NCBI GenBank assembly: GCA_023412455.1
Contig: JAEYNQ010000253.1
Coordinates: forward strand, 1-29,262
Source of the DNA: Bacillota bacterium
GTDB lineage: Bacteria; Bacillota; Clostridia; Lachnospirales; Cellulosilyticaceae
Direction: 5' to 3'
Length of the DNA stretch: 29,262 bases
Shown: piece by piece, positions 1-6,127 of the stretch
Layout of the letters: each line of letters opens with the position of its first letter
How positions within the stretch are numbered: the stretch's first letter is position 1
Translations under genes and position numbers: made by a program
The notes under the pieces: generated by a model
What the model saw: only the letters and a program-made list of their open reading frames with translations
What the model was told of the DNA's origin: nothing
The model's database searches: none

Positions 1-581
1 CTAATGCTCGTGGAAAGAGCTGCCCCTGAAGCGCCTAGGCTAGGAAAACCTGCTTTCCCAAAAATCAAAAAGTAATTTCCTATAATATTGAGTCCATTCA
101 TTGCCACAGAAATACACATACTGGTCCTTGTATAACCTAAACTCCTCATACAAGCTGCAGCAGTATTGCCTAGTGCTTGCATAAACAGAACACTTCCTAT
201 TATTTGTAGATAGGCCCTAGCATGACTCATAACTTCAGGTCTCACTTGCATCAGCTCGAGTATTTGGGGTCCTCCCCAAACAAGTCCTATGCTAAACAGA
301 ATACCTACTAATCCATTAAGCAAAAAAGACACACCTACAACTTGGTGTACTTTCCTTTGTTCTCCTGCCCCCGTATATTGTGCACACAAGATAGCTGTCC
401 CTATTGTAATCACACCAAATAGTAGCACAACCATACTAATAATTTCATTAGCAACTCCTACACCTGCCACAGCTGTATCGGAATAATGACTAAGCATTAA
501 TGTGTCTATACTTCCCAATAAAATAAATAGTAAATTCTCAATAAAGATGGGCCAAGTCAGTTTTAATAATTTCGTTTTCAT
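1..581 (-). CDS. MATE family efflux transporter, partial (3' end outside window)
   Basis: Reading the minus strand from the ATG at 579-581 gives an uninterrupted frame of 193 codons that runs off the left edge. The protein starts MKTKLLKLTWPIFIENLLF and continues with the hydrophobic, glycine-rich segments of the MATE (multidrug and toxic compound extrusion) family, including SIDTLMLSHYSDTAVAGVG and an RSLGYTRTSM stretch typical of the first half of the fold. MATE proteins export drugs or metabolites across the inner membrane using a sodium or proton gradient; the substrate cannot be read from sequence. A GAGGG ribosome-binding site lies 6-7 nt before the ATG. About 40% of a usual 450-residue protein is present. 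The gene is divergent from the dap operon, with a hairpin-like palindrome at 650-667 in its upstream region. Confidence 0.85.
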   Translation of the reverse strand, partial: MKTKLLKLTWPIFIENLLFILLGSIDTLMLSHYSDTAVAGVGVANEIISMVVLLFGVITIGTAILCAQYTGAGEQRKVHQVVGVSFLLNGLVGILFSIGLVWGGPQILELMQVRPEVMSHARAYLQIIGSVLFMQALGNTAAACMRSLGYTRTSMCISVAMNGLNIIGNYFLIFGKAGFPSLGASGAALSTSI

Positions 582-649
582 ATTTTTCCCTCATTTTTTG
601 TATTACTTGTGCATTACTTTTTTTATACCTTCTTTTGCTTCAAGCTGTC

Positions 650-667
650 TATCACATTTTTGTGATA
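650..667. repeat. Palindrome upstream of the MATE gene
   Basis: TATCACA, four T residues, then TGTGATA form a perfect 7-bp inverted repeat. It lies 69-86 bp upstream of the MATE start codon and about 65 bp upstream of the dap -35 box. It could be an operator or a small RNA hairpin in the MATE leader; nothing in the sequence decides between them. Confidence 0.45.
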
Positions 668-731
668 AAATAAAACAATATTGCTCTCCTCAAAATAGCT
701 CTTAAATTTTCAAAATATACTAAAATAATCC

Positions 732-760
732 TTGACAATACTCTAAGCAAATGCTATAGT
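732..760 (+). promoter_or_regulatory. Sigma-A promoter of the dapA-dapB operon
   Basis: TTGACA at 732-737 and TATAGT at 755-760 are separated by exactly 17 bp, and TGC directly before the -10 box makes it an extended -10. Transcription should start near 767, about 15 nt before the lysine riboswitch, so the whole aptamer would be in the leader. Confidence 0.8.
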
Positions 761-780
761 TAGCACAATATAATACTTAA

Positions 781-957
781 TTGTAGAGGCGCGATCCTCA
801 TCAGTAATTCTTTGGATTTTAGCAAGAGAAGTAGAAAAGGAATGAAAGGGTGTATCGCCGAAGATTTAAATACCTTGCTGTATTTATTTCTGGTTGTATT
901 GTTAATAGCTATACAACTGTCACCGCTTATTATACAATAGGAGGTGGAGTGCTACTT
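781..957 (+). promoter_or_regulatory. Lysine riboswitch (L box) aptamer
   Basis: The conserved L-box blocks occur in order. GAGGCGCGATCCTCATCAG is followed by AGTAA, then TGAAAGGGTGTATCGCCGAAG in two parts with the invariant CGCCGAAG, then CTGGTTGTA paired with TACAACTGTCA. It closes with GGAGTGCTACT. GTAG at 783-786 pairs with CTAC at 952-955 to close helix P1. The aptamer senses free lysine, and it sits directly ahead of the first two committed enzymes of diaminopimelate and lysine synthesis. Together with the terminator at 1000-1027 it forms a transcriptional OFF switch. Confidence 0.93.
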
Positions 958-999
958 TATCATTACATCATTTTTAAATGATTTTTGATTAGACTTAGT

Positions 1000-1027
1000 A
1001 GCCAGCCTTTTTGAGCTGGTTTTTTTA
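1000..1027 (+). terminator. Riboswitch-controlled attenuator
   Basis: AGCCAGC (1000-1006) pairs with GCTGGTT (1015-1021), followed by a T run. AGTAGC at 997-1002 overlaps the left arm and is exactly complementary to GCTACT at 951-956, the 3' strand of riboswitch helix P1. Lysine binding should hold P1 closed and let the terminator form. Without lysine, GCTACT can pair with AGTAGC and break it. A small ATCATTT/AAATGAT hairpin at 967-982 would bring these segments together. Confidence 0.85.
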
Positions 1028-1160
1028 TTGTAAACCCTCAAAAGAGGTGCCCTTTAAGCTTTTCTATGAATAGAATGGTAATAAAGGTAAGATTTACAAG
1101 TCTATTGCAATATACGGTTAAGTCATTATAAAAATACATTATGGTGAAAGGATTGGTATT

Positions 1161-2048
1161 ATGACAATTTTTGAAGGTGCTGGTGTAGCTATCGTTACAC
1201 CATTTCACGAAAACGGAGAAATTAATTTTGGAAAGCTCGAGGAACTTATTGATTTTCAAATTGCTAATAGTACAGATGCTATTATTATTTGTGGTACAAC
1301 AGGTGAAGCTTCTACTATGACAGATGCTGAACACTTAGAGTGTATCAAGGTGGCTGTAAACCGTGTAGCTGGTCGTGTCCCTGTTATCGCTGGTACGGGT
1401 AGCAATGATACACGTCACGGCATTGAACTGACTAAAAACGCAAAAGCTTTAGGTGTGGATGCAACACTTCAAGTGACACCTTATTATAATAAATGCACCC
1501 AAAAAGGGCTTATTGAACATTTTACTGCTATTGCAAAAGCTGCTGACCTTCCTATGATTTTATACAGTGTACCTAGTCGTACAGGTGTGAATATTGCCCC
1601 TCAAACAGCTTTAGAATTATCTAAATTGGATTTGGTTGTAGGTCTTAAAGAAGCTACAGGAAACATCTCACAGGTTGCAGAAATTGCCTCCCTTTGTGGT
1701 GATCGTCTTCCTCTTTACTCAGGAAATGATGATCAAATTATTCCTATCCTATCTCTAGGAGGAAAAGGGGTTATTTCTGTTCTCTCTAATGTAGCGCCTA
1801 AACAAACCCATGATATTGTTAGCCTTTATTTAGGAGGCCGTATGGCTGAAGCCCTTAACCTTCAACTCGAATTATTACCACTGGCTAATGCACTCTTTTG
1901 CGAGGTCAATCCTATTCCTGTTAAAGCAGCCCTTAATATGATGGGCTTTGGTGTAGGGCCTTGCCGTTTACCACTTACTTCCTTAGAAGAATGTCATGTG
2001 GCCCAAGTACGTGATTCTCTTCTTAAAGCCTCTTTAATTGCCCAGTAG
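1161..2048 (+). CDS. dapA: 4-hydroxy-tetrahydrodipicolinate synthase
   Basis: The enzyme condenses pyruvate with aspartate semialdehyde, the first committed step of the diaminopimelate/lysine pathway, in the cytoplasm. At 295 residues it has the normal length of the family. The sequence shows GTTGE at 45-49, Tyr135 in LYSVPSRTG, Arg140, and the Schiff-base lysine Lys163 in GLKEATGN. The proton-relay threonine and tyrosine are therefore in place. Translation starts at the ATG 10 nt after GAAAGGA. It is the first gene behind the lysine riboswitch and lies 24 nt before dapB, so both should be repressed when lysine is abundant. Nothing in the enzyme looks degenerate. Confidence 0.97.
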   Translation: MTIFEGAGVAIVTPFHENGEINFGKLEELIDFQIANSTDAIIICGTTGEASTMTDAEHLECIKVAVNRVAGRVPVIAGTGSNDTRHGIELTKNAKALGVDATLQVTPYYNKCTQKGLIEHFTAIAKAADLPMILYSVPSRTGVNIAPQTALELSKLDLVVGLKEATGNISQVAEIASLCGDRLPLYSGNDDQIIPILSLGGKGVISVLSNVAPKQTHDIVSLYLGGRMAEALNLQLELLPLANALFCEVNPIPVKAALNMMGFGVGPCRLPLTSLEECHVAQVRDSLLKASLIAQ

Positions 2049-2072
2049 TAACTTGTAGAAAGGATGAGACAC

Positions 2073-2831
2073 ATGATAAAAGTATTAATGCATGGTTGTA
2101 ATGGCAAGATTGGTCAGACCATCTCCCGACTAATAGATAATTATAAAGATATGGAATTAGTAGCAGGTATAGATCCTTATCTCAATAAGGTAAATCCTTT
2201 CCCTGTTTTCCCTACTATTGGAGAATGTACAATAGGTGGAGATGTCCTTATTGACTTTTCAACTGCCACAGCCGTTCCAGCTCTTTTAGACTATGCCCTT
2301 CAAAAGAAAATTCCTCTTGTGGTTTGTACAACAGGCTTATCTAAAGAAGTCATTTCTGACTTACAAGGTGCTAGCAAGGAAATTCCCATCTTCTTTTCTG
2401 CTAATATGTCCCTAGGGGTTAATCTCCTTATTGCACTGGCTAAAAGAGCTACAGAAATTTTGTCTGATAGTGGCTTTGATATTGAAATTATTGAGAAACA
2501 TCATAATCAGAAAATAGATGCTCCTAGTGGAACAGCTCTTGCTATCGCAGATGCTATTAATGAAACCTTAGATAATCGTTACACCTATTGCTATGATCGT
2601 TCTTCTGTACGTCAGAAACGTCCCAAAAAAGAAATTGGCATTCATGCCATAAGAGGTGGCACGATTGTAGGTGAGCATGATATTCTTTTTGCTGGTAATG
2701 ATGAAGTCATTACCCTCAGTCACCAAGCAAGTTCTAAAGAAGTCTTTGCTGTAGGTGCTTTAAAGGCTGCTAAGTTCCTGGTTGGCAAAGCGCCTGGGCT
2801 CTATAATATGGAACACTTATTGGATGCCTAA
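2073..2831 (+). CDS. dapB: 4-hydroxy-tetrahydrodipicolinate reductase
   Basis: DapB reduces the DapA product with NAD(P)H, giving tetrahydrodipicolinate for diaminopimelate, lysine and, in spore formers, dipicolinate supply. The N-terminal dinucleotide-binding loop is HGCNGKIGQ. The catalytic and substrate-binding block reads EKHHNQKIDAPSGTA, with the His-His pair, lysine and serine-glycine-threonine expected of the family, followed by GEHDILFAG. I place the start at 2073, giving 252 residues. The AAAGG at 2059-2063 runs directly into an in-frame ATG at 2064, leaving no spacing, but sits 9 nt before the ATG at 2073. It is the second and last gene of the lysine-controlled operon and is followed by a strong terminator. 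Confidence 0.96.
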   Translation: MIKVLMHGCNGKIGQTISRLIDNYKDMELVAGIDPYLNKVNPFPVFPTIGECTIGGDVLIDFSTATAVPALLDYALQKKIPLVVCTTGLSKEVISDLQGASKEIPIFFSANMSLGVNLLIALAKRATEILSDSGFDIEIIEKHHNQKIDAPSGTALAIADAINETLDNRYTYCYDRSSVRQKRPKKEIGIHAIRGGTIVGEHDILFAGNDEVITLSHQASSKEVFAVGALKAAKFLVGKAPGLYNMEHLLDA

Positions 2832-2869
2832 ATTTTTCTTATCCAACGTTTTGTTATATATAGTTATTT

Positions 2870-2918
2870 AAAAAGGTGGTCTTAGCTAACTCTTAAAGTT
2901 AACTAAGACCACCTTTTT
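2870..2918. terminator. Bidirectional terminator between dapB and cobO
   Basis: AAAAAGGTGGTCTTAG and CTAAGACCACCTTTTT form a 16-bp perfect stem with A- and T-rich flanks on both strands. It lies between two convergent genes and can end transcription of both. Confidence 0.9.
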
Positions 2919-2934
2919 ATCCCATTTAAATGGC

Positions 2935-3465
2935 TTAGAATTCTATTCCTTTTCTAGCACCTATTCCTTTTTCCATAGGGTGCTTAATAGCGTCTATACA
3001 GCTAATATAATCTGCCCTTTTGGCAATTTCTTCATTAATATGACGTCCTGTTAAAACAAGCTCTACTTCCTCTGGCTTAGTATCCATTAAGTTGTAAAGA
3101 AGCTCTTCTCCAATAATTCCTACTTCCACAGCATTAAGTATCTCATCTAAAATAAGGACATCACACTCTCCTGTATCCATGACTTTGCTGGCAAACTTTA
3201 AGGCAATTTGGCTTTCTCCTTTAAGTTCTTCTCTTTCTTCCTCTGTTAAGTCCCAAGTAAAGCCTCTCTTCTTTTCGAAGTGAAAAACTTTAAAATAAGG
3301 TTCTAACCCTTTAAGTACCTCACACTCACAGGTATCCGCATGCTTAAGGAACTGAATCATAATGACTTTGTAGTGATTACCCATAGCCCTTACGCCTAAG
3401 CCTATGGCTGCCGTTGTTTTACCCTTCCCATCTCCATAATAAACTTCTATAAGTCCATTTTCCAC
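2935..3465 (-). CDS. cobO: Cob(I)yrinic acid a,c-diamide adenosyltransferase (BtuR/CobO type)
   Basis: The enzyme transfers the 5'-deoxyadenosyl group of ATP to cobalt(I) corrinoid, the last step in making adenosylcobalamin from salvaged or partly built corrinoids. The family P-loop GDGKGKTT is at residues 11-18 and Walker B VLILDE ends at Glu108. TGRHINEEIAKRADYIS and the C-terminal HPMEKGIGARKGIEF are signatures of the CobO group. I start at a GTG at 3465 (176 residues). AGGAGGA lies 6 nt upstream of it, whereas the longer reading frame from 3507 would overlap the preceding gene. It follows the metallopeptidase gene by 19 nt, probably co-transcribed. No other cobalamin gene is in the window, so its likely local relevance is supplying NrdJ (6128-9121). 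Confidence 0.93.
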   Translation of the reverse strand: MENGLIEVYYGDGKGKTTAAIGLGVRAMGNHYKVIMIQFLKHADTCECEVLKGLEPYFKVFHFEKKRGFTWDLTEEEREELKGESQIALKFASKVMDTGECDVLILDEILNAVEVGIIGEELLYNLMDTKPEEVELVLTGRHINEEIAKRADYISCIDAIKHPMEKGIGARKGIEF

Positions 3466-3484
3466 ATTGCTTCCTCCTAAAAAC

Positions 3485-4159
3485 CTATATGCTAAAGTTT
3501 TGTCCAAATATCTTTAAGTCATTCACTCGATCTTTATAATCTGGCATAATCTCCTCTATACCTTTCCAGAAGTTTGAGCTATGGTCAAAGAAACAGCGAT
3601 GCATGACCTCGTGAAGCACAACATAATGTATACAATTTATAGGGGCACCCATAAGATTTAGATTATAAGCGATATTTCCTTTGGACGAGCAACTTCCCCA
3701 TCTTGTCTTTTGCTGACGAATAGTAACCTTCTCATAGGTAACACCCAAAAGCTGGGCATAATAGTCCGTAAGCTGGGGCAATAATTCTTGTGCTTTACTT
3801 TTATAAAACCCCTTCATTAATAAGCGAAGAGTTTCCTCTGTGGCATTTTCTTTGACATTTAGAATAAGTAAGTCCTCTTGAAGCACTATCTTTTCTTTTC
3901 CTTTAATAATCTTCTGAATTCTTATCTCCTTATAGTCGCCTTGATAGAGAATTTTACCCGTTCTTAACCAGTCTGTCTGTTGCCTTTTAATAGCCTTTTG
4001 ATTTAAAGTCTTCTGCACCCATGGTTCATAACGCTCTACAAAAGCTTTAATTTGTTTTTGTGTCATAGTGTTTGGAACCTTTACAATAACCTTTAAATCC
4101 TCTTGTACATGAATCGTCGCTAGCTTTCTCTTTTGTTTAATGACTGTATAATCTACCAC
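3485..4159 (-). CDS. YgjP/SprT-like zinc metallopeptidase (DUF45, M48-like)
   Basis: The protein carries the DUF45 signature. WGSCSSKGNIAYNLNLM at 154-170 is followed by the zinc-binding HEVMH motif at 183-187 and a third histidine, His193, in DHSSNFW. Glu184 would be the catalytic base. Length (224 residues) is usual for the family. Members are cytoplasmic proteins with a metalloprotease fold; their physiological substrates are mostly unknown, and E. coli YgjP has been linked to nucleotide hydrolysis, so proteolysis should not be assumed. It starts at GTG 4159 with AAAAGGA 7 nt upstream. An extended -10 box (TGC TATAAT) lies at 4198-4203. The gene ends 19 nt before cobO. Confidence 0.85.
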   Translation of the reverse strand: MVDYTVIKQKRKLATIHVQEDLKVIVKVPNTMTQKQIKAFVERYEPWVQKTLNQKAIKRQQTDWLRTGKILYQGDYKEIRIQKIIKGKEKIVLQEDLLILNVKENATEETLRLLMKGFYKSKAQELLPQLTDYYAQLLGVTYEKVTIRQQKTRWGSCSSKGNIAYNLNLMGAPINCIHYVVLHEVMHRCFFDHSSNFWKGIEEIMPDYKDRVNDLKIFGQNFSI

Positions 4160-4197
4160 CCTTATTTCCTTTTACTTCTTTTATTTTCATAAGTATT

Positions 4198-4203
4198 ATT
4201 ATA
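4198..4203 (-). promoter_or_regulatory. Extended -10 promoter for the metallopeptidase-cobO pair
   Basis: On the minus strand TATAAT is preceded directly by TGC, a perfect extended -10 element. The -35 region has no good match. It lies about 40 bp upstream of the GTG start at 4159. Confidence 0.5.
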
Positions 4204-4258
4204 GCACAGTTTAAAAGATAATCTACTTATTTACATTATGTTTTAAAAATTTATACAT

Positions 4259-4990
4259 CTATCTTTCTTTCTCTAGCAAAAGATTGACAAAAACTTTATG
4301 CCCTTCCACATCATAAAAATAAGCATTATGAATCTCCTTATGCGTAAGGGCCCTCAAAAGATCAATAGCCTCACCTAAGGTCATTACTTGCCTTAAATCC
4401 AAAGCTTTAAGTTGATGAAAATCCTTTGCATAGTTAATATTCCCCTCCTCTTCTGGTTCAAATGTCTTAAAGGTGCCCTTTAATAAGCTCTCCAAGTTTT
4501 CTTCTAATACCTCTACCTCCATTTTAAGAAGCTTTTCATATAAGGTATCCATGGTATCCCAAGCCTCTATCTCTACCCTTTTTCTGGCAATAATTAAGCC
4601 ATGATCTAACTCCTCATCCATAAGGTGTAAAGTCACACCAATAGGTTTCTTGTTGATGATGCTAAATACATAAGGAAATTTCCCCCTATTATAGGGATTG
4701 TAGCCTGGATGAAGATTGATGCAGCTTAACTGCTCCACAAGTTCTTTTGGCAGTTTGTCATTACAATGTAAGGATAAAAGTAAATCGTAATTTTCTAAGA
4801 TAGTTGCTATACTTTCCTTAATGTGAATTGGATAAATCTCTGTATTGTCTTTATATTTTTCTAAGAAAGCTTTATTAGAAGCACAAAATCTTATATCAAA
4901 TTGCTGCTTATCATAGTGTCGCTCCTTACATATTCTCTGAAAATTCTGAAGTAAGTATTCACTATCTGAAACAACTAATATTTTTTTCAT
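4259..4990 (-). CDS. Sugar N-formyltransferase-like protein (dTDP-4-amino-sugar formyltransferase type)
   Basis: The protein has a formyl-transferase fold. The catalytic triad of the family is visible: Asn92 and His94 in NLHPGYNPYNRG, and Asp129 in DEELDHGLIIA. The NPYNRG extension and the following FPYVFSIINKKPIG block match dTDP-4-amino-4,6-dideoxyglucose formyltransferases (VioF type) better than methionyl-tRNA or GAR formyltransferases. Such enzymes use N10-formyltetrahydrofolate to formylate an amino sugar for surface glycans. The 243-residue length fits. The ATG is 6 nt after AAAGGAGG. It is odd that no nucleotide-sugar or glycosyltransferase genes lie nearby, so the substrate remains uncertain. 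Confidence 0.78.
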   Translation of the reverse strand: MKKILVVSDSEYLLQNFQRICKERHYDKQQFDIRFCASNKAFLEKYKDNTEIYPIHIKESIATILENYDLLLSLHCNDKLPKELVEQLSCINLHPGYNPYNRGKFPYVFSIINKKPIGVTLHLMDEELDHGLIIARKRVEIEAWDTMDTLYEKLLKMEVEVLEENLESLLKGTFKTFEPEEEGNINYAKDFHQLKALDLRQVMTLGEAIDLLRALTHKEIHNAYFYDVEGHKVFVNLLLEKER

Positions 4991-5101
4991 AACTTACCTC
5001 CTTTCCAAAACAAATATCCTTCTTTACCTTGATTATTTGTACTTATAGTATGCAAAGCTTCCTTCATTCGTCACACCTATTTTTCTTGGCCTATACAACT
5101 C

Positions 5102-5197
5102 AAAAGGACTATCTCACCCATGGGTATCCTCCCTTCTAAGTAAACTTATAGGTCTACTTAAAAGGGAAATACTTAAATGAGTGAGACAGCCCCTTCT
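5102..5197. repeat. Long imperfect inverted repeat (about 45-nt arms)
   Basis: The two halves of this 96-bp stretch are imperfect reverse complements. Inner arms are CCCTTCTAAGTA and CTACTTAAAAGGG around an 11-13 nt loop near 5143-5154. Outer arms are CTATCTCACCCAT and ATGAGTGAGACAG, ending in AGG and CCC near the tips. The right edge touches the stop codon of the SSB gene. Read on the minus strand it could terminate the SSB transcript, but the following T run is only four long. Its size and near-full-length pairing are more like a small palindromic (MITE-like) element. Confidence 0.7.
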
Positions 5198-5854
5198 TTA
5201 TGGCAAAATTAACTCTGCCTTATTATTATCTTCTACAATCTCCATCTTGCCAATCGAAATCTCATAGGCCACCTTTGTTGTAACATCACCACTTTCAGAT
5301 TTTTTCTGATAAACACGACTTTGAATGCGCCCCCATAATTGAATATGGTCTCCAATATTTAGACTCTCTGCAAACCTTGCATTTCTCCCCCAAGTAATGC
5401 AAGGTATGTAATCAGACTTATGATAGGAACGATTGACTGCAATAAGTAAATCTGTAATCTCTCTACCAAAAGGAGTGGTACGGTAAACGGGCTTTTTACA
5501 TATATAACCATTTAAATAAATACTATTTTTATTTTTTGCTAATTCTTGCTCACTAACCTCTTTAGCTTCCAAAATAAATACCGTAAGAATAAGACGATTG
5601 CGACCTTCTTCATATTGATTATAGGATCTAAACTGTCCTATTATTTCCAGTATCTTTCCTTGAATATTTCCTATAGTAGGCAACAATCTTTCTGATATTG
5701 TAAGGGGTAATCTATCAGCTGATTCACTCAGTCTCGGTACTTCTAAGTCAAAGGTATAAAAGCCTTCCCCATATACTTTATGACTAAATCGAATGTCACT
5801 TACTACTTTACCTATAAGTACTACTTCATTGTTTTCTAATATGTGCTCTACCAT
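5198..5854 (-). CDS. Single-stranded DNA-binding protein with two OB folds
   Basis: The 218-residue protein contains two successive SSB-like OB domains. The first is about residues 7-97 (NNEVVLIGKVVSDIRFSH onward) and the second about 108-205 (NSIYLNGYICKKPVYRTTPFG and DYIPCITWGRNARFAESLN). The second has the canonical SSB features: a GREI..LLIAVNRS strand pair and W-G-R-N-A. The C terminus (NNKAELILP) lacks the acidic DDDIPF-type tip that replicative SSBs use to recruit partners. It is therefore probably an accessory SSB rather than the main replication protein. The ATG has GGAG and AGGG upstream. The gene ends at the inverted repeat 5102-5197. Confidence 0.85.
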   Translation of the reverse strand: MVEHILENNEVVLIGKVVSDIRFSHKVYGEGFYTFDLEVPRLSESADRLPLTISERLLPTIGNIQGKILEIIGQFRSYNQYEEGRNRLILTVFILEAKEVSEQELAKNKNSIYLNGYICKKPVYRTTPFGREITDLLIAVNRSYHKSDYIPCITWGRNARFAESLNIGDHIQLWGRIQSRVYQKKSESGDVTTKVAYEISIGKMEIVEDNNKAELILP

Positions 5855-6024
5855 CCCTTTACCCTCTCCTTATCCTGTTTTTGTTCTCTAACAGCTTGGT
5901 CTGTCATTAACATACTATTCCAGCTTCTAGCACTTTATGCCTGTTGTCTTTGTTTTTTGTTTTTTATACATTTATATAAAAAAATTAAAAACATCACACA
6001 TCTAGACATTATCTATATAAAACA

Positions 6025-6038
6025 TACAATATATTGTA
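6025..6038. promoter_or_regulatory. NrdR box upstream of nrdJ
   Basis: TACAATATATTGTA is a perfect 14-bp palindrome. Over 16 positions (6024-6039) it agrees at 13 with the published NrdR consensus acaCwAtATaTwGtgt, including the entire central C-w-A-t-A-T-a-T-w-G core. NrdR is the ATP/dATP-sensing repressor of ribonucleotide reductase genes. The site lies 8 bp upstream of the predicted -35 box. A degenerate second site (about 11 of 16) lies at 6080-6095, just downstream of the -10. Confidence 0.8.
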
Positions 6039-6046
6039 CTTCCATC

Positions 6047-6075
6047 TTGAATACCTCCCCGAAGTATGCTACAGT
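6047..6075 (+). promoter_or_regulatory. Predicted nrdJ promoter
   Basis: TTGAAT (6047-6052), 17 bp, then TACAGT (6070-6075) preceded by TGC, an extended -10. The hexamers are only moderate, but spacing and the TG element support it, and the NrdR box sits immediately upstream. Confidence 0.5.
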
Positions 6076-6127
6076 AATAACACTATAAGTGGCATTGCCC
6101 TTTTCAAAAAACTAAGGAGGATTAACT

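Noticed and set aside
289..705. Plus-strand open frames over the MATE gene and its upstream region
   Set aside because: They run opposite a well-supported MATE coding frame or through AT-rich intergenic DNA, with low-complexity translations and no ribosome-binding sites.
3466..3507. Longer N terminus for the corrinoid adenosyltransferase
   Set aside because: It would overlap the upstream gene and bypass the AGGAGGA at proper distance from the GTG at 3465; the added residues are not part of the family.
5855..6127. Cobalamin riboswitch before nrdJ
   Set aside because: The region has none of the B12-box or conserved receptor segments; the NrdR palindrome and a plain promoter explain it better.
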